Part shown: positions 35,818-44,775 of the stretch, one piece after another
Layout: each line of letters starts with the position of its first letter
Numbering within the stretch: the stretch's first letter is position 1
DNA from: CAYTPI01 sp964439625
Lineage (GTDB): Bacteria; Chloroflexota; Anaerolineae; Aggregatilineales; UBA3940
Length of the DNA stretch: 64,000 bases
Assembly: GCA_964439625.1 (NCBI GenBank)
Contig: CAYTPI010000018.1
Location: 9,879 to 73,878 of the forward strand
Reading direction: 5' to 3'
Translations under genes and position numbers: made by a program
Notes under the pieces: model-generated
Told to the model about the DNA's origin: nothing
The model's input: only the letters and a program-made list of their open reading frames with translations
Database searches by the model: none

Positions 35818-36462
35818 ATGGATATTACATGGTATGGGCACAGTTGTTTCCGCATGATTGAACGCGGTTCAGCGAGTATTGTGACGGATCCCTTCGACGA
35901 TACGATTGGTTACGCAGTCCCCAAACTTAAAGCAGATATCGTCAGTGTGAGCCATGCTGCACCGGGTCACAACGCGGTTGACAACGTCAAGGGCTACAAT
36001 CTGCTCATCGACAGCCCCGGTGAATATGAAATCGGTGGTGTCTTTGTCACAGGGGTGGCGACCTTTGACCCGAAAGGTGACCCGGAAACGCTGCGCCGTA
36101 ACGTTATCTACGTTTATAATTTTGGCTCGATCACCGTTTGCCATCTTGGCGACCTCGATTATGTGCCCAAGCAAAACCAGATTGAAGCCTTGGGATCAAT
36201 TGATGTGCTGCTGGTGCCCGTTGGAGGGGGGGGCGGCCTGAATGCTACGCAGGCCTCTGATGTCATTAGTCTCATTGAGCCGCGCATTGTTGTGCCGATG
36301 CACTTCAAAACGCCACAGACGCACCTGGAGCTAGAGCCTATCGACCGCTTTGTCGGGGAGATGGGGCTGCAAAATATCGAAGAGACCGACTCTCTGCGCG
36401 TCAACTGGAATACGCTTGCAGGCGAAGATACAGAGGTGGTACTGTTAACAATCACAACTTAA
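35818..36462 (+). CDS. MBL-fold metallohydrolase, UlaG-like, with altered metal motif
   Basis: A 214-residue protein of the metallo-beta-lactamase fold: ITWYGHSCFRM at the N-terminus, SPGEYEIGGVFVTG near residue 63, CHLGDLDY near 108 and PRIVVPMHFKTP near 157. The HxHxDH-type motif appears as SHAAPGHN, so one of the usual histidines and the acidic residue are replaced. Either metal binding is changed or the protein is a scaffold. The ATG has no strong ribosome binding site. Confidence 0.75.
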   Translation: MDITWYGHSCFRMIERGSASIVTDPFDDTIGYAVPKLKADIVSVSHAAPGHNAVDNVKGYNLLIDSPGEYEIGGVFVTGVATFDPKGDPETLRRNVIYVYNFGSITVCHLGDLDYVPKQNQIEALGSIDVLLVPVGGGGGLNATQASDVISLIEPRIVVPMHFKTPQTHLELEPIDRFVGEMGLQNIEETDSLRVNWNTLAGEDTEVVLLTITT

Positions 36463-36513
36463 GGGGCATCACAACAGGGTGATGGCACGGATTGTTGAGG
36501 GGAATAGCGTTTT

Positions 36514-36816
36514 ATGGTCAAACTATTGATGAGTTGGGATATCCGCGATGGGCAGGACGCCGACTATTTTGAATTTGTCGTCCGCGAGTGGGTGCCGGGC
36601 ATCACAAAATTGGGGCTGCAACCGACCGAGGCTTGGTATACGATCTACGGTGAGCAGCCGCAGGTGTTGGCTGGTGGTGTCGCCGATGACCTGAGCACCA
36701 TCGAGAAAATCCTCGAAAGTAAAGAGTGGGATAAGCTGTTAAACAGCCTTCAGGATTATGTGATCAATTACCAGCATAAAATTGTGCCCAATAATGGTAA
36801 TCTACAGTTAATGTAG
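36514..36816 (+). CDS. Small dimeric alpha/beta-barrel-like protein
   Basis: A 100-residue protein, KLLMSWDIRDGQDADYFEFV followed by a helix, a strand with PTEAWYTIYGEQPQVLAGG and a C-terminal helix. The layout resembles small ferredoxin-like NIPSNAP or ABM-type proteins. Its function is unknown. It lies 51 bp after the MBL gene on the same strand and is followed by a clear terminator. Confidence 0.55.
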   Translation: MVKLLMSWDIRDGQDADYFEFVVREWVPGITKLGLQPTEAWYTIYGEQPQVLAGGVADDLSTIEKILESKEWDKLLNSLQDYVINYQHKIVPNNGNLQLM

Positions 36817-36834
36817 CCTGCTTAGATGCATGAG

Positions 36835-36860
36835 CCGGAGCCCATCGCTCCGGATTTTTT
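36835..36860 (+). terminator. Intrinsic terminator
   Basis: CCGGAGC (36835-36841), a 5-nt loop, GCTCCGG (36847-36853) and ATTTTTTAA. It is the most canonical terminator in the window and ends the MBL-barrel transcript. Confidence 0.88.
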
Positions 36861-36878
36861 AATTCTGGCGGTAAACCA

Positions 36879-37847
36879 ATGGATGATGTTGTGCAAGCTC
36901 AGCAGAAACGGTCTCGTGGTGTACTGCGGTGGGGCTTACTCTTTGCGATTATCGTACTGCTAGCGTTATTGCTTGTCATTATCTGGCTGCGGCGACCCAC
37001 ACCGAACCGTAATCAGTTGGCGCTCGGAGAACAGCCCTCGGCTGCGGAACCAATCGATATCAGCATTCAAGCACCGAGTGAACTGGATGGCTTGTCTCGG
37101 CAGCAGGTCTTTGATCAACGGACGACGTTGGTCGAGCAGTACCCACAACTGCTTGCCGCAGACTACACGCCGGATGATGCTACTTTTGGCGATATTATTG
37201 ACGGCTTGCCTTGGTGGGGTATGGAAGGCCAATTTGTGCATTTTAGCGGCGCGCGTTCCATCGATGGCCCGTCCGAAGAATCTCGCTTTTTAATGAACCC
37301 CTATATTTTGGTTGCGCCGGACTTTTGGCCTGCCATTAGCTACACTGGCTTCGTTTGGGATGATGAGCGCCTAACGGCAGACGCTCTGCAAGACCCAGCT
37401 TTCCCATATACACCCTATCCACAGTCTGTGCGCTGGTCTCCCCAAGCGCGTCAGATGGTGGTGACCTACAATACAACCGCCTGGCTGCAAGCAATCAACA
37501 TGTGGAGGGAAAACCGCTTGACCTACGGTGAACTGGTTTTCGACTTGATTGCCTATAATGCACGGGATTTCAACCTCAACTATGTGCTGGTTCGCTATGA
37601 CCTCTCTACCAATATCGACAAGGTCGGCGAACGCCCAACAGCCCCCTTTGCAATCAGCCACTACATTCACCAAGGTGGGAGCTGCGGCTACCCTGGGGGC
37701 TGCAACAACATGAGCCCATCAACGCCCCCCATTCAGGATTTGCTGGTGCGGCAAGCCCCGGCAGAGGCCGTCATTCACCTGTGGGCGGATAGGCCAACCA
37801 ACCGTGACGTTCCACCTGATATGGTCGTGGTACTTAAATTTGAGTAG
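36879..37847 (+). CDS. Single-pass membrane protein of unknown function
   Basis: A 322-residue protein with one N-terminal membrane helix (LLFAIIVLLALLLVIIWL, residues ~22-40) and an extracytoplasmic domain. The domain has many Trp, Tyr and Pro residues and a HQGGSCGYPGGCNNMSP loop with two cysteines near residue 275, perhaps a disulphide. I recognise no family. The ATG lies 26 bases after the terminator. Confidence 0.5.
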   Translation: MDDVVQAQQKRSRGVLRWGLLFAIIVLLALLLVIIWLRRPTPNRNQLALGEQPSAAEPIDISIQAPSELDGLSRQQVFDQRTTLVEQYPQLLAADYTPDDATFGDIIDGLPWWGMEGQFVHFSGARSIDGPSEESRFLMNPYILVAPDFWPAISYTGFVWDDERLTADALQDPAFPYTPYPQSVRWSPQARQMVVTYNTTAWLQAINMWRENRLTYGELVFDLIAYNARDFNLNYVLVRYDLSTNIDKVGERPTAPFAISHYIHQGGSCGYPGGCNNMSPSTPPIQDLLVRQAPAEAVIHLWADRPTNRDVPPDMVVVLKFE

Positions 37848-37939
37848 TGTACTCTTGGCAAGAGCACTAGCGATCCATTACAGTTAAGTCCACTGATAAA
37901 ATTTTTCCGACAGCGACCAGCGAAGGAGCAGCTTTCCAA

Positions 37940-38464
37940 ATGAACATAGATGATATCGCTTATAATCTGTCCCTTTTCATACAGAATAATCCGATGATTG
38001 TATTTGCCGTTATCGCTGTTTTTATGGTGGTCACTCTTGGTGTTGTGTCTACTGGTGGCAGCAAGAGCAAGGGCAAGAAGGGTAAGCTGGGCAAAGAGTT
38101 TGGAAAAATGTCCAAGCAGGAGCTGAACAAAGTCCGCGCTAAAGGCGGTGCGACAGGCGCTCAGCGTTTCAACCGGCGTAAACTACCGACCAAAATTAGG
38201 CGTACTGAGCGCCGAGCAAAGATGTTTAAGGATGCAAAAAAAGCAGGCGGTAAACAGCGTGCCTATGGTGGCGGTAAAGATGTAGGCGGCAAGCGTGCCA
38301 ACCCTGTTGGTGGTAACCTTGAACGGGCCATGCGCGATGCGCGTAAGGCAGTCAAGCAGCAAAATAAAGAAAAAGCCAAAGCGCTTCAAGAGGGCAAGTC
38401 ACCCAGTAAGAAGAAGAAAAAAAAGAGCGACAACGGTATGGGAAGCAGCGGGCTGGGCTTCTAA
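37940..38464 (+). CDS. Lys/Arg-rich membrane-anchored protein
   Basis: A 174-residue protein with an N-terminal membrane helix (MIVFAVIAVFMVVTLGVV, residues ~19-37), then a strongly basic, low-complexity part rich in Lys, Gly and Arg, for example KSKGKKGKLGKEFGK and the C-terminal run SPSKKKKKKSDNG. The basic domain would face the cytoplasm or nucleoid and could bind nucleic acid or phospholipid. Similarity to a known family was not seen. GAAGGAG precedes the ATG. Confidence 0.5.
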   Translation: MNIDDIAYNLSLFIQNNPMIVFAVIAVFMVVTLGVVSTGGSKSKGKKGKLGKEFGKMSKQELNKVRAKGGATGAQRFNRRKLPTKIRRTERRAKMFKDAKKAGGKQRAYGGGKDVGGKRANPVGGNLERAMRDARKAVKQQNKEKAKALQEGKSPSKKKKKKSDNGMGSSGLGF

Positions 38465-38735
38465 CCGCGCCCGGGGGCAATGCAACCAAGACAATCTGTT
38501 AGCGGTCAGGGTGAAGTACCATGACAGCCTCTTATTTCCATATGAAAGAGAACGCAAAAACCTGAGCAGGTCGCCGCGTTCTTTAGATGATTTTTATCAT
38601 ACAAATGGTGGATGTAACTTAAGCTTTAAGTCGGTGTTAAGCGCTTATAATAACCCACATACTAACCTAAGATTGGATCGGGAGTAAGCTATCCAACTCT
38701 GGGCGGTGCAACCCCCCTTGCATGGCACCTTCTCC

Positions 38736-39341
38736 TTACTGATCAGCGGTTTCGCCTGTGCCGCAACTTGGCATAACGAACGCTTCATTCGGTTCTAACT
38801 GAATGTACGAAATGCGCCCAGCCCCGTCAATGGCTGTGCGTCCATCATTCATATAGCCGAAAAAGTCCTCACCATTGAAAACAAACGCTTCGCTATCCCG
38901 CGTGAACTGTTGTGAGTTATAGCCTGCGTTAAGGCCAAACCTGTTGGCTAAATCACCACCGGTTGCCACCAAGCGAACAAACTCACCATCGATGAACTGC
39001 ACCCGTGGGAATGGGTCCATCGTGTCTTCTTTGAAGAGAATATCGAGGTAGCAAAAAGCTGCTTCTGTAACGAAGAGTTCCTCACCGCCACGGTTGATTA
39101 GGGGTGTTGGGTCATACGAAAATGCGCCAGCATACGTGTTGCCCTCTAACGTCCCAGAGACGATCTCGACCACAACCTGATGCGTGATCAGCCCAGGGCC
39201 GCCTAGAACATATGGGGTCGGTGTCGGTGGTGGCCCGGAACTTGCCGGGCTGCCGCGGCGGCAACCACTTAGGGCTATGGTGAGTATCAGCACGATGGGA
39301 ATGAGCCATAAATATGATCGGGTAATGTGTCGGCGGATCAT
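38736..39341 (-). CDS. Lipoprotein of unknown function
   Basis: A lipoprotein of about 200 residues: basic start, hydrophobic LWLIPIVLILTIAL, lipobox LSGC. The mature part is beta-rich with a Pro-rich linker, and contains the cysteines of FCYLDILF and MPSCGTGE. ATG 39341 is preferred over TTG 39350 because AAGGAG stands only two bases before the TTG. It is downstream of the LysM gene, 50 bp away, on the same strand. Confidence 0.6.
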   Translation of the reverse strand: MIRRHITRSYLWLIPIVLILTIALSGCRRGSPASSGPPPTPTPYVLGGPGLITHQVVVEIVSGTLEGNTYAGAFSYDPTPLINRGGEELFVTEAAFCYLDILFKEDTMDPFPRVQFIDGEFVRLVATGGDLANRFGLNAGYNSQQFTRDSEAFVFNGEDFFGYMNDGRTAIDGAGRISYIQLEPNEAFVMPSCGTGETADQ

Positions 39342-39391
39342 AAAGAGCAACGCTCCTTGAGCAACTAGCTATGATAGGGCTGCACTGACAA

Positions 39392-40402
39392 TCAATCAGG
39401 TAAAGTAATCACTTGGCCTGGGTAGATTAAGTTTGGGTTGATGTCGGGGTTCGTCTCGACTAGCTCAAGTAGATCGGTGTTTGTTGTTTCACTGATGTCG
39501 GCGAGTGTTTCGCAGGTGCCGACGATGTAGCGATTACCACTGACTTGCCCCTGTGTACAGCCTGCTGATGGTTGAACGATTGGCTGCCGGACGGTCACCT
39601 CGATCACCGGGCTGGTGCGTTCTGGTTGATCGATGGGGCGTACTTGTAAGCGATGCAGGCCGGGTGCCGGGCTGTAGGTGTAACGCCATTGACCTTGGGC
39701 ATTAACGGTGATCGCTGCGATCACTTGATCATTATCCAATACTTGGACGCGTTCGTTAGGCGGCGCGATGCCTGAAATGATCATGTCGCCGGGCGGCAAC
39801 TCTTCTCCATTGACCGGGCTAGCGATGGCAAAACTGGTCGAGTTGCTGTTTGTTTCGGTAGTAATTGGCTGCAGGCTGGGCGCTGGTTCTAGAGTGACGG
39901 TTAACATGGTACTGGGTTCCATGGTCGTAGCGCTAGTCGCTGTGACCCCGACCGTTGCTGATGGCGCGATGGCGTCTGTTGGCGTAGCTTCCGGCGTAGC
40001 GGATGCCTCGATTGCTGGCGTGGGTGTGAAGGTTGGGCCAGCGGTAAATGTGGGCGATGGTGTTAACGTAACCGTTGGAGTTGCTGTGTTGGTCGGTGCT
40101 GCTGTGCCGATCTCGGTCGGTATAACGCTGGTGACGCTGCCTATTGGAGTTGGGCTTAATTCGGAGGCTGCCATCGTTGCTGGTAAGTTTTGTGTAGCGG
40201 TAGCGGTCAATGTGACGCTGGCCTCATTGATTACCGCTGCTGCGCCGCTGTTATTGTCATTGCGGCTGCTGGTAAAGTTGAGCCACAACCATGCTAGAAT
40301 CAACAGCACGACGACCACACCAAACGCAATCAACCGACCGTTGATGGGTGTATCTTCAACATCTGCATTGACGTTGGGCTGCTCGATGCCACTACCCTCC
40401 AC
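39392..40402 (-). CDS. LysM-domain membrane protein with Thr/Pro repeat linker
   Basis: A 336-residue cell-wall-associated protein. One membrane helix (LIAFGVVVVLLILAWLWL, residues ~24-42) is followed by a Thr/Ala/Pro-rich linker of ~125 residues, a Big-like beta-sandwich (FAIASPVNGEELPPGDMIIS to TSPVIEVTVR) and a C-terminal LysM (RYIVGTCETLADISETTNTD, then NPDINPNLIYPGQVITLP). LysM binds N-acetylglucosamine polymers, so it probably attaches to the wall polymer. GTG 40402 is the only candidate start close to the helix. Confidence 0.8.
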   Translation of the reverse strand: MEGSGIEQPNVNADVEDTPINGRLIAFGVVVVLLILAWLWLNFTSSRNDNNSGAAAVINEASVTLTATATQNLPATMAASELSPTPIGSVTSVIPTEIGTAAPTNTATPTVTLTPSPTFTAGPTFTPTPAIEASATPEATPTDAIAPSATVGVTATSATTMEPSTMLTVTLEPAPSLQPITTETNSNSTSFAIASPVNGEELPPGDMIISGIAPPNERVQVLDNDQVIAAITVNAQGQWRYTYSPAPGLHRLQVRPIDQPERTSPVIEVTVRQPIVQPSAGCTQGQVSGNRYIVGTCETLADISETTNTDLLELVETNPDINPNLIYPGQVITLPD

Positions 40403-40499
40403 CTGGGGAATTACCTAGATGAATTATACCAGCGCCTTTCGTTTGTTCGTAACTCTGATCATTGTGGATTATCAGACGCTTGGGGCGCAGCGGCATTTC

Positions 40500-41030
40500 T
40501 CAGCTCGACGACAGAAACGTTCCTTTCCCAGAAACGGCAGCCTGCACGAAATCTTGGTGGCGGTCGAGGTGGCGCAGCAGGTGTAGTAGCATTTCTTCAA
40601 CCGTATTTTTGACGCCGATATCTGCCAGTAACTGCCAGTGTACAGGGTGATCAAGCTGTTCTTCTGCCAGCCCTTCGGTCAATTTGATCATGGCATTGCG
40701 GGCCTCTTTGAAGGACGCAATCAATTCCTTTGGCCCCATGGTATCGTAGTCGCAGGCGCGCAAATCGGTGACGTTTTCAGGGTCGAGCACGACGTTCAGG
40801 AAGCCCGAGTCAGTCGGGCGCGCTGGTTCTTTAAGGCGCTTCTGAATGTAGCTATGGTACCAGCGCTCTACTTCAGCGTAATGGCAAATCACCTCTAGTA
40901 CAGGCCATTCTGCGCCGTCCATGTAGACGAGGTCTTGCCATTGATCGTCTTTTACAGCCTCGAAAAAAGCAATGACCTCATCACGGTTGGCTTTCAGACG
41001 CTCAATAAGGTGTGCTTTTCTTGCAGACAT
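40500..41030 (-). CDS. DinB-like / ClbS-type protein
   Basis: A 176-residue helical protein: ERLKANRDEVIAFFEAVKDD at the N-terminus, WPVLEVICHYAEVERWYHSY near residue 42 (first His region), and EEMLLHLLRHLDRHQDFVQ at the C-terminus. The His pattern fits a DinB-type four-helix bundle, as in the protein at 26222 but not closely related to it. Function unknown. Confidence 0.7.
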   Translation of the reverse strand: MSARKAHLIERLKANRDEVIAFFEAVKDDQWQDLVYMDGAEWPVLEVICHYAEVERWYHSYIQKRLKEPARPTDSGFLNVVLDPENVTDLRACDYDTMGPKELIASFKEARNAMIKLTEGLAEEQLDHPVHWQLLADIGVKNTVEEMLLHLLRHLDRHQDFVQAAVSGKGTFLSSS

Positions 41031-41226
41031 GTAGGTTACTCTTTCAAAAAATCATCGATTAAACGTGTAGGGTGAGTTTAACAGACTTTTAACGTCGCTT
41101 CATACTTTTTCCACTTGATTATCATACGTGAACCTGGCGCTGGGCAAACGCTTGCCGTATTTGATTCCGCCCCCTCTGATTGATAGAGTTTAGGTCATTA
41201 TCAATGCTGATTTAAAGGTCGCTGAT

Positions 41227-41877
41227 TTGTTTGGTAACTTTACCCCCGCTAACTTACTGACCAATGCCATTGTGCTGTTAGTCGCGATGGCAGTCCATGA
41301 GTATGCCCATACCCGCGTCGCTTATGCTTGGGGCGACGACACCGCCAAGCGCATGGGCCGCATGACGCTTGACCCTCGTGCTAACATCAACTTGCCGGGT
41401 TTTATCATCGGTGTGCTGATTGGTTTCGCCATTCTTGGGTCAGCCCCGGTCAACCCGTCACGGATGCGTGACCCGCGTTGGGGCTACTTCTGGGCGGTGA
41501 TCGCTGGCCCAATCTCGAATCTGTTGGTGGCGGTTGTGTTTGCGCTGCCCGTTCGGTTAGGTCTACTCTCGCTGACTGGCTCGCCCGGCAGTGACATCAT
41601 CCCGTCGCCCAACTACGTCGTCACCCAGATGATCTTCCTCAATCTGCTTTTGTTCTTTTTTAACCTGCTGCCGCTCTCACCGTTGGATGGTTGGTCAGTG
41701 GTGTTCGCCGCCTTACCACCAGGCCCATCGATTTGGTGGCAGCGCCAGCGTGAATACACGATGTATGCCCTGTTCGCTTTCGTTGGGCTGTCTTTCGTAG
41801 TGCCGCAGTTCAGTCCGCTGACCTTCTTGATCGCCGTGCCCAGCCAGACGCTTCTGTTTTTACTTGCCGGTGTATAA
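41227..41877 (+). CDS. Site-2 protease-like M50 membrane metallopeptidase
   Basis: A 216-residue membrane protein with HEYAH near residue 24 (zinc-binding HExxH) in the first helix and LLPLSPLDGWSVVF near 150, where the third ligand Asp stands in the family NPxPDG. Several helices carry WAVIAGPISNLLVAVVFALP. Such proteases cleave membrane proteins within the bilayer. TTG 41227 has AAAGG eight bases upstream. There is no PDZ domain, typical of the short subgroup. A substrate such as an anti-sigma factor is not apparent nearby. Confidence 0.85.
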   Translation: MFGNFTPANLLTNAIVLLVAMAVHEYAHTRVAYAWGDDTAKRMGRMTLDPRANINLPGFIIGVLIGFAILGSAPVNPSRMRDPRWGYFWAVIAGPISNLLVAVVFALPVRLGLLSLTGSPGSDIIPSPNYVVTQMIFLNLLLFFFNLLPLSPLDGWSVVFAALPPGPSIWWQRQREYTMYALFAFVGLSFVVPQFSPLTFLIAVPSQTLLFLLAGV

Positions 41878-41974
41878 GCAACTTATTAAATCATCGTTTA
41901 ATTCTGGCGAATTGGCCTGAATCCGGGCATAAACTGAATCTGAAAACGACCATACGGTATTGGAAGAACAATCT

Positions 41975-43342
41975 ATGCACTATTGGTATTCAATCTTTGT
42001 GATAATCCTTGCTGCCCTTGCGTTGCCGGCTTGCAGTCGCGGTGGCTCCGAGACGGATGCAGCCGAAGCCCCCATTGTAGAGCAGGTCACGCAGACAACT
42101 GCCGAACTCCCAACCAGCGCGCCCCCATCAACAAACGAATCCATGACCGGTGACACTCAAGAAGTAGCCCCCGTTGAACCTGTCCGCGAGGTTAGCACGG
42201 AGCCAGTCGATGTGCAGTTGGCGCTCGTCGCCGATGGCTTCACCTCACCGGTGGGGATGGCGGTTGCCAATGACGGCAGCAACACGCTCTACATTATTGA
42301 GCAAAATGGCACCGTCGAGAAGGTCGCGCCGGATGGCACTCGCTTGGGCACTTTCTTGGATGTCAGCCGTTTGATGGTGCGCCTTAACCCTGCTTACGAT
42401 GAACGTGGCTTACTTGGGCTGGCCTTCCATCCGAACTATGCTGAAAATGGGCGAGTCTTCGCCTACTTCAGTGTGCCTGATAGTGATGCCCAGCACGTTG
42501 GGCGCGTCTCTGAATTTACCGCGATTGATGGCGTCGCTGACGTGGCAACCGAGGCGGTCATCTTAGAAGTTGACCAGCCATTTGGCAACCATAATGGCGG
42601 TCAGTTGAGCTTCGGGCCAGATGGTCTCTTGTACCTCGGTCTCGGTGATGGTGGTTCCGCTGGCGACCCTGAGCAGAATAGTCAGGATGTGGATACGCTG
42701 CTAGGCGGCATTGTGCGCATTGATGTCGATGCTGCGGTACCGTATGCCGTCCCCGCCAGTAACCCCTTCACCGACGGCAGCGGCACACCGGAGTTGTACG
42801 CCTATGGGATGCGCAACCCATATCGCTTTTCATTTGACTCCCTAACTGGCGATCTATGGGTTGCCGATGTCGGGCAGAACGCCTTTGAGGAAGTCAATAT
42901 TGTGCAGGCGGGCGGCAACTACGGTTGGCCCATCCGTGAGGCGACAAGCTGCTACAACGAAGCCAATCGCAATGCGCCGCTAGACGCTTGCGCCAACATC
43001 GATGAGATGGGCAACCCCCTGCTTGACCCCGTCTTAGAATATGACCATGGCGTCGGTATTTCAGTGATTGGTGGCTACGTCTACCGTGGTGATCAAATTG
43101 ATAATTTGTATGGGCGGTACGTCTTTGGGGATTGGAGCGGCGTGTTGTTCGTCGGGACGCCAGCTAATAACCAATGGTCATGGGACTACATGACGATCAA
43201 CGGTGAGATCGGGGTTGGGGCGCAGGTACTTGGCTTCGGCGAGGATGAAGTCGGCGCTCTCTATGTGTTGACCAGTAATCGGAGCAGCCCCACCGGGCAA
43301 AGCGGCAACGTCTGGCGGGTTGCGCAGTCAGTAAACCAATAG
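41975..43342 (+). CDS. PQQ-dependent sugar dehydrogenase-like lipoprotein
   Basis: A 455-residue lipoprotein, lipobox LPAC near residue 20, followed by an acidic linker and a six-blade propeller of the glucose/sorbosone dehydrogenase type. Motifs are GFTSPVGMAVANDG, ERGLLGLAFHPNYAENG, FGNHNGGQLSFGPDGLLYLG (with the catalytic-region His), LYAYGMRNPYRFSFD and YGWPI. Such enzymes oxidise sugars with PQQ, but many homologues are of unknown substrate. ATG 41975 follows GGAAGAA and was preferred to the upstream TTG. Confidence 0.88.
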   Translation: MHYWYSIFVIILAALALPACSRGGSETDAAEAPIVEQVTQTTAELPTSAPPSTNESMTGDTQEVAPVEPVREVSTEPVDVQLALVADGFTSPVGMAVANDGSNTLYIIEQNGTVEKVAPDGTRLGTFLDVSRLMVRLNPAYDERGLLGLAFHPNYAENGRVFAYFSVPDSDAQHVGRVSEFTAIDGVADVATEAVILEVDQPFGNHNGGQLSFGPDGLLYLGLGDGGSAGDPEQNSQDVDTLLGGIVRIDVDAAVPYAVPASNPFTDGSGTPELYAYGMRNPYRFSFDSLTGDLWVADVGQNAFEEVNIVQAGGNYGWPIREATSCYNEANRNAPLDACANIDEMGNPLLDPVLEYDHGVGISVIGGYVYRGDQIDNLYGRYVFGDWSGVLFVGTPANNQWSWDYMTINGEIGVGAQVLGFGEDEVGALYVLTSNRSSPTGQSGNVWRVAQSVNQ

Positions 43343-43351
43343 CCAGCCAAT

Positions 43352-43380
43352 AGTGCGAGGCGAGTTTGCTGCCTCGCACT
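43352..43380 (+). terminator. Hairpin after the PQQ dehydrogenase-like gene
   Basis: AGTGCGAGGC and GCCTCGCACT form a perfect 10-bp stem around a 9-nt loop. No T-tract follows, so termination is plausible but not certain. Confidence 0.45.
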
Positions 43381-43520
43381 AATCTCTATTGACCTTCGTC
43401 TGAAGGGCACCGATCCTCCGACGTTATTTTTCGTTGTTGGGATCGTTTAATCAGTGCATAACACTCCGCAATTATATTCATTGGGTCAAGTAAGGTTCTA
43501 GACGTTGTTAGGAGTGTATT

Positions 43521-43934
43521 GTGTCTAATATTGGTGATTTGTACAGCTTACCAAATGAACCTGTCATCGTATGGCGCTGGCCCGCCCTCTGGGATGATTT
43601 TCAGGCTGATTACGATGCGGACCTACGAGTAGGAGTTCAACTATTGGATGCTGTCCAACAACCCCATTACGTCATAATTGATACGACAGCCCGTGAAGCT
43701 AACGCCAGCATCGACAACATGGTTTATGGGATGAACAAGGTTTTCCGAGGGCAAAACTCAATCGGCAAACATCCGAACATCCGCCATATCTACGCCGTCG
43801 GTACGAGTAACCTCGTCTGGATGGTGAGTAAGGGACTCAATTCAGCGACTTTTGGATATGCGAAAGTTAATGTGTACCGAACTTTGGACGATGCGCTTAG
43901 CACAATCCGTGAGCAAATCACGTTGGAACAGTAA
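43521..43934 (+). CDS. STAS-like protein, copy 1 of duplication
   Basis: A 137-residue protein of the small STAS-like family: VIVWRWPALWDDFQADYDAD near residue 14, YVIIDTTAREANASIDN near 52 and a closing strand and helix with NVYRTLDDALSTIREQ. It shares the W..W..F block and the ID(A/T)TA turn with the proteins at 3075 and 63395. GTG 43521 follows TTAGGAGTG. Its 3' end is 2 bp from the response regulator trace on the other strand. A switch role next to a receiver is inferred. Confidence 0.65.
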   Translation: MSNIGDLYSLPNEPVIVWRWPALWDDFQADYDADLRVGVQLLDAVQQPHYVIIDTTAREANASIDNMVYGMNKVFRGQNSIGKHPNIRHIYAVGTSNLVWMVSKGLNSATFGYAKVNVYRTLDDALSTIREQITLEQ

Positions 43935-43936
43935 CT

Positions 43937-44139
43937 TTAAGCTGGGTGATTAGCGCTGAAGCCTGTCAGCCGTTGGGCAAATTGAGCCAGTTGATCGGAG
44001 CGGATTGGCTTCATTAAGACCATGTCAACCATAGGCTGAAGCTGCATCCCTTGCCCATCAGCGGTGATGAGCATAATCTTGGTTCCAGCAGCGCGCAGCT
44101 GTGTGCCTACCTTGTTGAGAATGCGCTCTCCGTCGCACC
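43937..44139 (-). pseudogene. Truncated response regulator 3' fragment created by the duplication
   Basis: This is the last ~67 codons of the receiver gene at 44573-44953, duplicated without its 5' end. It contains the final part (KIMLITADGQ, LMKPIRSDQL) but no start and no phosphoacceptor Asp segment. Confidence 0.85.
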
Positions 44140-44775
44140 GTTGTTAGGAGTGTATTGTGTCTAATATTGGTGATTTGTACAGCTTACCAAATGAACCTGT
44201 CATCGTATGGCGCTGGCCCGCCCTCTGGGATGATTTTCAGGCTGATTACGATGCGGACCTACGAGTAGGAGTTCAACTATTGGATGCTGTCCAACAACCC
44301 CATTACGTCATAATTGATACGACAGCCCGTGAAGCTAACGCCAGCATCGACAACATGGTTTATGGGATGAACAAGGTTTTCCGAGGGCAAAACTCAATCG
44401 GCAAACATCCGAACATCCGCCATATCTACGCCGTCGGTACGAGTAACCTCGTCTGGATGGTGAGTAAGGGACTCAATTCAGCGACTTTTGGATATGCGAA
44501 AGTTAATGTGTACCGAACTTTGGACGATGCGCTTAGCACAATCCGTGAGCAAATCACGTTGGAACAGTAACTTTAAGCTGGGTGATTAGCGCTGAAGCCT
44601 GTCAGCCGTTGGGCAAATTGAGCCAGTTGATCGGAGCGGATTGGCTTCATTAAGACCATGTCAACCATAGGCTGAAGCTGCATCCCTTGCCCATCAGCGG
44701 TGATGAGCATAATCTTGGTTCCAGCAGCGCGCAGCTGTGTGCCTACCTTGTTGAGAATGCGCTCTCCGTCGCACC
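44140..44775. repeat. 636-bp tandem duplication, second copy
   Basis: The second unit follows the first directly, sharing one base at the junction (C at 43503 and 44139). Beyond 44775 the sequence continues into the intact 5' part of the response regulator gene, so this copy is the original right border. Confidence 0.9.
44157..44570 (+). CDS. STAS-like protein, copy 2 of duplication
   Basis: Its 137 residues are identical to those of copy 1 at 43521. It keeps the native arrangement, converging on the intact response regulator with a 2-bp gap. Two identical tandem genes could double the dosage of the product; otherwise nothing differs from copy 1. Confidence 0.65.
   Translation: MSNIGDLYSLPNEPVIVWRWPALWDDFQADYDADLRVGVQLLDAVQQPHYVIIDTTAREANASIDNMVYGMNKVFRGQNSIGKHPNIRHIYAVGTSNLVWMVSKGLNSATFGYAKVNVYRTLDDALSTIREQITLEQ

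Larger units (their letters stand above)
43504..44139. repeat. 636-bp tandem duplication, first copy
   Basis: The unit runs from GTTGTTAGGAGTG at 43504 to CCGTCGCACC at 44139 and is immediately repeated. It holds the complete STAS-like gene and the 3' part of the response regulator gene. The copies match throughout wherever I compared them, and the two proteins are identical, so the event is very recent or is an assembly artefact. Confidence 0.9.

Noticed and set aside
38549..38582. Dyad AGAACGC...GCGTTCT as terminator
   Set aside because: The 20-nt interior and lack of a following T-tract at the right distance make it unconvincing.
43437..43503. Attachment site or transposon end at the 636-bp duplication
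   Set aside because: Only a single base is shared at the joint and there is no inverted repeat or transposase, so simple tandem duplication is enough.
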